A stretch of DNA of 64,000 bases from NCBI GenBank assembly GCA_041859095.1, contig JBHEKY010000016.1:98134-162133 (forward strand). The letters are read 5' to 3'. Within the stretch, counting starts at the first letter, position 1. The number at the start of each line of letters is the position of its first letter. The translations under genes and the position numbers were made by a program. Of the stretch, positions 59,079-64,000 are shown piece by piece. This stretch comes from UBA1422 sp041859095. Its GTDB lineage: Bacteria; Bacillota; Clostridia; Peptostreptococcales; Anaerovoracaceae. The notes beneath the pieces were generated by a model, which was given only the letters and a program-made list of their open reading frames with translations, did not search any database and was not told the DNA's origin.

Positions 59079-59885
59079 TTACCTCCGAAACGTCGTTTTA
59101 CGCCCTGCAATGGTTAATATTATATAGTAAACAACACCCAGAAGGACAAGGGATAGTATGAATTCTGCAATCGCTAAAGATCGAAAGAATGAGCTATCCA
59201 GTAATGCCGGGATTAAATCCTCTACGCCGGCATTCTCAACTGTCGGAATACCAAATACCCGGTTTCGCAGGGGGCTAAACACCATCATTGCAACTTCAAT
59301 GATTTTCATCATGATGAAAAACGGCAAAGAGAAATAAAAAGTTTTAAGCAATAAATCCTTTTCCTTCTTACGGAGAAGGAAAAGGATCATAAGAACAGTA
59401 ATCAGCAACATGAATACCCCGACGATTGCTTGGGTGTCCAGAAGCGAACGAAGTCCACGAATCATCACGCCGTCGGCATTCGTAAACAAGTCTGCCGGCA
59501 TATATTCAAGGTCTTCTTTCATTTGAAATTGATCCGTTTTGTGAAGGAGAAAATCAGACATCAGTTGAGAGACGTCATCCTCATCTGCCGCTACCATTCT
59601 TTCGTTGAGAATTTCACTTGAAAGAAAATGGTATTCATAAACATCTGGCAAACGCAACAGTGTATTATCCACAGCCATAATGACAAATAGCGGAATCGTG
59701 AATAGCAAAATAGGCGCAAGAATCCGTGCCCATGGAACGCTTTTTTTGGTCAAGCTAACCTTCCATGGATCAGTGCCTCGATGCGTAAAAAAATCCTTCA
59801 TGCGCCTGAAAAAAACGTGAATCAATGGTGGTCGGCTTTTCGTCAGCCTTGGGTCATTTTTTGTTCGCCTATACATGTTGGACAT
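59079..59885 (-). CDS. Integral membrane protein, DUF1461-like
   Basis: The 268-residue product has a basic cytoplasmic N-terminus, a first membrane segment at about residues 58-76, an outside loop of about 90 residues (VYEYHFLSSEILNER and ADLFTNADGVMIRGL are its most ordered parts) and three more membrane segments (IVGVFMLLITVLMILFLL, FYFSLPFFIMMKIIEV, FILSLVLLGVVYYIIL). This layout fits the DUF1461 (TIGR01906) family, of unknown function; the assignment is by layout, so moderate. ATG at 59885 lies just after the stop of the ABC permease; GGGAGG is 12 bases away, a long spacing. Confidence 0.7.
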   Translation of the reverse strand: MSNMYRRTKNDPRLTKSRPPLIHVFFRRMKDFFTHRGTDPWKVSLTKKSVPWARILAPILLFTIPLFVIMAVDNTLLRLPDVYEYHFLSSEILNERMVAADEDDVSQLMSDFLLHKTDQFQMKEDLEYMPADLFTNADGVMIRGLRSLLDTQAIVGVFMLLITVLMILFLLRKKEKDLLLKTFYFSLPFFIMMKIIEVAMMVFSPLRNRVFGIPTVENAGVEDLIPALLDSSFFRSLAIAEFILSLVLLGVVYYIILTIAGRKTTFRR

Positions 59886-59889
59886 TGGG

Positions 59890-60816
59890 TTATCTTTCCT
59901 CCCGGAAATATGGATTGCCAAGATCTGCCGGTGGCAAATCTTCTTTGCGGTTTTTGTGTGTGCTAATAATAACAATCAGAATCGTTGCAATATATGGAAT
60001 CATGTCTACCAGATATTGTGATACGCTGATTCCCATTGCTTGAAGACGGTAACCCAAAATGCTCAATGCGCCGAAAACCAATGCACCGAGCAACGCTTTT
60101 ATGGGCCGCCATGATGCGAAGATGACTAGGGCTACAGCTATCCATCCTCTTCCGGCTACCACATTCTCCTGCCAGACAGGGATTGTAACCAGCGTCATAT
60201 ACGCCCCACCCAAGCCGCACAAAGCGCCTCCGACAATAATATTTGCATATTTGTACAAAGTCACATTGATACCCGATGCATCGGCAGCAGCAGCGTTTTC
60301 ACCTACTGCTCTTGTGTTAAGGCCTGCACGGGTTTTCTTGAAGTAGAAGATTAGCAGAATCACGCATAGGAATCCCCCGTATACCAGTATATCCTGATCA
60401 AATATTGGCTTACCAATCAGTGGAATATCGGATAAAACAGGAATCGGAATGGTATTAAAGGAGTCACGAATGCCAATAGCCAACGGCACGCCAACAACGT
60501 CTCTACCCACTAGTCCGGCAAAACCACCGCCGAAGATTGTTAACGTCAGCCCTGTGACAACCTGGTTAGCCCTCAAAGATACTGTAAGGAAAGCAAACAT
60601 AGCTGCTCCGACCGCGCCAGCCAGTAATGCGGCGATTACCGCCAACACCGGGTTATTTGTAGCAAGGCCTACCCGAAATCCCATAACAGCACCCATCAGC
60701 ATCATGCCTTCGACCCCTAGGTTTAGGTTTCCAACTTTTTCACAAAGCAGTTCGCCCAAAGTGGCATAGACAAGCGGCATAGCAGCAATCACAACAGCGA
60801 TTAAAAAGTTCTCCAT
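59890..60816 (-). CDS. ABC transporter permease, BMP/nucleoside type, second subunit
   Basis: The 308-residue product is a BPD_transp_2 permease with eight or nine hydrophobic segments, starting MENFLIAVVIAAMPLVYATLG and carrying GELLCEKVGNLNLGVEGMMLMGA near residue 22, the conserved block of NupQ/YufQ-type proteins, and RAVGENAAAADASGIN near 184 for coupling with the ATPase. With the other permease, ATPase and BMP-family lipoprotein it forms a nucleoside importer. It overlaps the upstream permease by one base. Confidence 0.93.
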   Translation of the reverse strand: MENFLIAVVIAAMPLVYATLGELLCEKVGNLNLGVEGMMLMGAVMGFRVGLATNNPVLAVIAALLAGAVGAAMFAFLTVSLRANQVVTGLTLTIFGGGFAGLVGRDVVGVPLAIGIRDSFNTIPIPVLSDIPLIGKPIFDQDILVYGGFLCVILLIFYFKKTRAGLNTRAVGENAAAADASGINVTLYKYANIIVGGALCGLGGAYMTLVTIPVWQENVVAGRGWIAVALVIFASWRPIKALLGALVFGALSILGYRLQAMGISVSQYLVDMIPYIATILIVIISTHKNRKEDLPPADLGNPYFREER

Positions 60817-61889
60817 TATGCCACCTCCTTTTCGGTTTTTTGGTCTCGAATGGTTACTTTGTACTGTAGGAAGAAATCACTCCCCAATACAAAGAATAAT
60901 ATCACCCCTTGAATGACATCAGCTACAGAGGCCGGAATAGCCATAGAAGCTTGAATGTACGAGCTCCCCTGGAGCAACATAGCAAACAGGAAACATACTA
61001 CACCAACCACCGGTGCTGACAATCTCCCCAGCCAGGCGGTGATAATTGCTGTAAATCCGTACCCTGCTGAAATAGTATACGTCAATGTTTTTTCGATTGC
61101 AGATGCCTGAATCATCCCGGCCAGGCCACAAAGTCCTCCGGAAATCAGCATCGCTGTTATGATAATCGCTTTGATATTCATGCCGGCATACCTTGCGGTG
61201 TCCAGACTTTCTCCTACTACTGAGATTTCATAGCCTCTCTTGGTGTGGCGGATAAACACATAAACAGCCCCAATGGCCAACAGTGCAATCATCCAACCGA
61301 TATGCACGCCGAATAGACTGGGTAACACGGCATTTTCGGAAAAATTTGCCACCTTAGGAAATCCACCAAACTCGGGATCCTTCCAGGGCCCAAACTGCAG
61401 ATAGGTGACAAATTTGATTGCTATGTAATTCATCATCAAGGTGAAGATAGTCTCATTGGTTCCGAATTTTGCCTTGAAAAATGCAGGGATAAAAGCCCAG
61501 ACAGCACCACATAGAATCGCAACTATCGCCATGGAGAATAGCATCAAAGGAAGTGGCAATGTTTCAGGCAGATTCAGAGCCACCAGCGTTGCGCCAAATG
61601 CCCCCATCATAATCTGCCCTTCTCCACCGATATTCCAGAATTTCATTTTGAAGGCAACCAAGATGCCCATAGACACAATAATCAGCGGGATTGCTTTGGT
61701 GATGGTTTGTTGAATGCGCATGAGGGTACCTAGAGAACCTTCCACGATTCGAATATAAACTTCGAAAGGATTGTATCCTAACGCCAAAATGACAAGGCCT
61801 GCAAACACCAAAGAAAGCAGAACTGCCAACGCCTGAATCATCATTTCTTTGCGTTTGGGAAGAGAGGCTCGCTTATTGATTTTAATCAC
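60816..61889 (-). CDS. ABC transporter permease, BMP/nucleoside type, first subunit
   Basis: The 357-residue product is the NupP/YufP-like partner, with about ten membrane segments, the block KMKFWNIGGEGQIMMGAFGATLVAL near residues 81-105 and SVVGESLDTARYAGMNIKAIII near 225, where the coupling helix contacts the ATPase. It overlaps the ATPase gene by eight bases. Confidence 0.93.
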   Translation of the reverse strand: MIKINKRASLPKRKEMMIQALAVLLSLVFAGLVILALGYNPFEVYIRIVEGSLGTLMRIQQTITKAIPLIIVSMGILVAFKMKFWNIGGEGQIMMGAFGATLVALNLPETLPLPLMLFSMAIVAILCGAVWAFIPAFFKAKFGTNETIFTLMMNYIAIKFVTYLQFGPWKDPEFGGFPKVANFSENAVLPSLFGVHIGWMIALLAIGAVYVFIRHTKRGYEISVVGESLDTARYAGMNIKAIIITAMLISGGLCGLAGMIQASAIEKTLTYTISAGYGFTAIITAWLGRLSAPVVGVVCFLFAMLLQGSSYIQASMAIPASVADVIQGVILFFVLGSDFFLQYKVTIRDQKTEKEVA

Positions 61890-63405
61890 GAGAATCCTCC
61901 TTTTCCATAACCGTTCCGGTCATCATTAGTCCGATATCCTCCTTGGTAACATGTGCAGGATTCACAATCCCGGTTATTTTTCCATTGCATAATACAAGCA
62001 TTCGGTCGCATAAATCCATTAAAACATCCAGGTCTTCCCCGATGAATAGTACGGCAACGCCTGCTTGCTTTTGCTCGTTAAGCAACTCATATATTTTGTA
62101 GGATGCGCCAACATCAAGTCCACGTACCGGATACGCAGTAATGAGCACTTTCGGGCTGGAATCAATTTCTCTCCCCAAAAGAACTTTCTGAATGTTGCCT
62201 CCCGAAAGTTTTTTAACCGGTGTGTAAACATTTGGGGTCATGATGTCCAAAGATTCTACTATACGGTTAGCCTTCTCCACACACGGCCCACGTTTCAGGA
62301 AGATGCCTGGTTGATTTTGATAATCCTTAAGGACAATATTATGGACGATATCCATGCTACCCACAAGACCCATACCGAGCCTATCTTCCGGAATAAACCC
62401 CATACGGATTCCCAGGCGTATTATATCTCTCGGGGTTTTCCCAAGGATGTTGTCGCCATGAAAGAAAATACGTCCTTTTGCGGCTGGGACCAACCCGGCA
62501 ATCGCCTCGCATAGTTCCTTTTGTCCGCTTTTCGCTACGCCTGCGACGCCGAGGATTTCGCCTCCATTTAGGCTGAAGCTTATATTGTCTAGTGCCCTCT
62601 TCCCTTCTTGGTCAATGACGGTCAACTCGTCAACCACCAAACGTTCTCCCAGATTAGGACCGGGAAGCCGTTCGATTTCAAGATCGACTTTTTTGCCGAC
62701 CATCATTTCGATTAGGTTGGGCACTTCAATTTCATTGGTTATGACTGTCGCCACCGATTTTCCCTTACGGAGTACGGTGATTCTGTCGCTGATTTCCATG
62801 ACTTCATTCAGTTTGTGGGTGATGATGACTATCGCGCACCCCTGTTCTTTCATGTTCCTCATGATTCGGAATAATTTATTGATTTCTTGAGGTGTTAAAA
62901 CCGCAGTGGGCTCATCTAGCACCAATATTCTGGCGCCCCGGTAAAGCACTTTAATAATCTCCAGGGTTTGCTTTTCGCCAACTGACATTTGATAGACTTT
63001 TTTGTTTGGATCGATATCCAAACCATATTTGTCGGAAAGATCTTTGATTTCTTTGGCAAGTTCTTTGTCGTTTTGACCGGCTTTTTTCTTTTGTCCCAGT
63101 AGGATATTCTCTTTGGCCGTTAGAATGTCAACCAACTTAAAATGCTGGTGAATCATTCCGATTCCCAGCCCGATTGAATCCTTAGGAGATGTAAAATGGA
63201 CATTTTTGCCTTCAACAGAGATAAAACCGCTGTCGGGAGTATAAATTCCCGACAGCATGTTCATCAGTGTAGATTTTCCGGCACCATTCTCCCCTAGAAG
63301 AGCATGGATTTCGCCGGCATAAACGCTTAAGTTTACATCTTCATTGGCCTTAAGTGCTCCAAAAGATTTTGTGATATTTTCCATTTGAATTGAAATTGTC
63401 TGCAC
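61882..63405 (-). CDS. ABC transporter ATP-binding protein, BMP/nucleoside type
   Basis: The 507-residue product has two ATPase domains. Domain 1 has Walker A GENGAGKSTLMN near residue 37, signature MSVGEKQTLEI near 145 and Walker B LVLDEPTAVL near 165. Domain 2 has a degenerate P-loop GVAGVAKSGQKEL near 288 and a signature KLSGGNIQKVLLGRE near 400 with DVGAS, as in NupO/YufO and RbsA-like proteins. One active and one weak site is the family norm. It follows the BMP gene by 20 bases. Confidence 0.95.
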   Translation of the reverse strand: MQTISIQMENITKSFGALKANEDVNLSVYAGEIHALLGENGAGKSTLMNMLSGIYTPDSGFISVEGKNVHFTSPKDSIGLGIGMIHQHFKLVDILTAKENILLGQKKKAGQNDKELAKEIKDLSDKYGLDIDPNKKVYQMSVGEKQTLEIIKVLYRGARILVLDEPTAVLTPQEINKLFRIMRNMKEQGCAIVIITHKLNEVMEISDRITVLRKGKSVATVITNEIEVPNLIEMMVGKKVDLEIERLPGPNLGERLVVDELTVIDQEGKRALDNISFSLNGGEILGVAGVAKSGQKELCEAIAGLVPAAKGRIFFHGDNILGKTPRDIIRLGIRMGFIPEDRLGMGLVGSMDIVHNIVLKDYQNQPGIFLKRGPCVEKANRIVESLDIMTPNVYTPVKKLSGGNIQKVLLGREIDSSPKVLITAYPVRGLDVGASYKIYELLNEQKQAGVAVLFIGEDLDVLMDLCDRMLVLCNGKITGIVNPAHVTKEDIGLMMTGTVMEKEDSRD

Positions 63406-63425
63406 TATAAGCCTCCATTTAATAA

Positions 63426-64000
63426 TTATTCAGAAGCGCTTACACCCTTTACCAGTTTTAATTCGCTGGGCCAGATTTCTGCTCTGGTCAGGGTTTGTCC
63501 TTCTTTGCACCAATAGGTACCGTCATTGAATTCGATTTCTCCGGAAATCGGAGCGAAGTCGCCTGCGATAATGGATGCTTTTACTTCTGCTACTTTGTCT
63601 TGTACTGCTTGTGGAACGATAGCTGTGAACGGTGCGAGATCAACGTATCCGTCTGCCATTGTACCATAATAGCTGCTAGGAGCGAAAGTTCCATCAAGGA
63701 TAGATTGGATGGCATCGATATAAAATGCTTCGTGATGCCAAATCGGAGCTGTGATAAAGGTGTCTGCAAAATCAGCACCCTTGTCTGAGTTGTATCCGAC
63801 TGACAGCGCACCAGCTTCCTGGGCTGCTAAAATCGGGCCGGTTGTGTCGCAATGCTGAGCAATGATGTCGCATCCCTGTGCCAACAAAGCTTTTGCTGCT
63901 TCGTTTTCTTTTGCTGGGTCATACCATGTATTGATATATACTACCTTAACTTCTACATCGGGATTTACAGATTGAGCACCCAGTGTAAAGGCATTGATGC
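63426..64000 (-). CDS. BMP family nucleoside-binding lipoprotein (5' end beyond right edge)
   Basis: The visible 191 C-terminal residues match the BMP (PnrA/Med) solute-binding family: AQSVNPDVEVKVVYINTWYDP, then AKALLAQGCDIIAQHCDTTG, VGYNSDKGADFADTFITAPIWH and the late EFNDGTYWCKEGQTLTRAEIW. In characterised members the pocket holds purine nucleosides. The N-terminus, including the expected lipoprotein signal, lies outside the window, so the true start is not seen; the internal Met near 63887 is not it. It is the first visible gene of the transporter operon. Confidence 0.93.
   Translation of the reverse strand, partial: INAFTLGAQSVNPDVEVKVVYINTWYDPAKENEAAKALLAQGCDIIAQHCDTTGPILAAQEAGALSVGYNSDKGADFADTFITAPIWHHEAFYIDAIQSILDGTFAPSSYYGTMADGYVDLAPFTAIVPQAVQDKVAEVKASIIAGDFAPISGEIEFNDGTYWCKEGQTLTRAEIWPSELKLVKGVSASE

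Overview
The window reads as a chromosomal segment of a low-to-moderate GC Firmicute, most likely a member of the Clostridia. The support is the set of genes and their order: codY, sigH, divIVA and sepF, the prpC-prkC-rsgA-rpe block, yicC-gmk-rpoZ, mrnC beside cysS, rqcH, and sigma-A promoters of the TTGACA-17-TATAAT type with AGGAGG ribosome binding sites. The genus cannot be fixed from the sequence alone. Nearly every gene lies on the minus strand; only rqcH, a 43-residue zinc-ribbon gene and a radical SAM gene are on the plus strand. I see no insertion sequence, prophage, integrase, CRISPR array or rRNA operon.

Layout: 1-3714 holds the 5' portion of a non-ribosomal peptide synthetase gene (C-A-T-C..., running off the left edge) behind a perfect consensus promoter. 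3.9-8.1 kb carries rpsB-tsf, an orphan LytTR regulator, rpoZ, gmk and yicC. 8.1-11.1 kb carries rqcH, an alpha/beta hydrolase overlapping it tail to tail, and the small zinc-ribbon gene. 11.1-19.4 kb is one long operon starting at ylxM: SRP, rpsP, khpA, rimM, trmD, an HlyD-like protein, yggS, sepF, divIVA, lspA, rluD and a flavin reductase. 19.5-34.9 kb is a second long operon starting at queH: asnA, priA, def, fmt, yugP, rsmB, prpC, prkC, rsgA, rpe, ddl, thrS and sppA. 35.0-37.9 kb carries a radical SAM gene, tdk and an MFS exporter. 37.95-39.35 kb is a 15-gene tRNA cluster. 39.4-49.3 kb carries yigZ, hflX, codY, hslUV, topA, dprA, comM and yraN. 49.4-57.7 kb carries capA, tRNA-Thr-tuf, and a cysE-cysS-mrnC-thyA-dfrA-rlmB-sigH operon. 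57.7-64.0 kb carries a PHP phosphoesterase, a DJ-1 protein, a membrane protein and a BMP-type nucleoside ABC transporter whose binding protein runs off the right edge.

Most of the window is conserved growth machinery: translation, tRNA supply, protein export, cell division, peptidoglycan precursors and the PASTA kinase that senses them, folate/thymidylate, and nutrient regulation through CodY. The gene-free stretches are short (all below about 250 bases) and mostly hold promoters or terminators. The one secondary-metabolism locus is the NRPS at the left edge. Other points worth a second look are a ThrRS without a TGS domain, a PriA without its winged-helix region, a CodY-box-like palindrome before codY, the stand-alone zinc-ribbon transcript, and missing genes at several normally conserved junctions (rplS-lepB-rbgA-rnhB, remA, trmFO-xerC).
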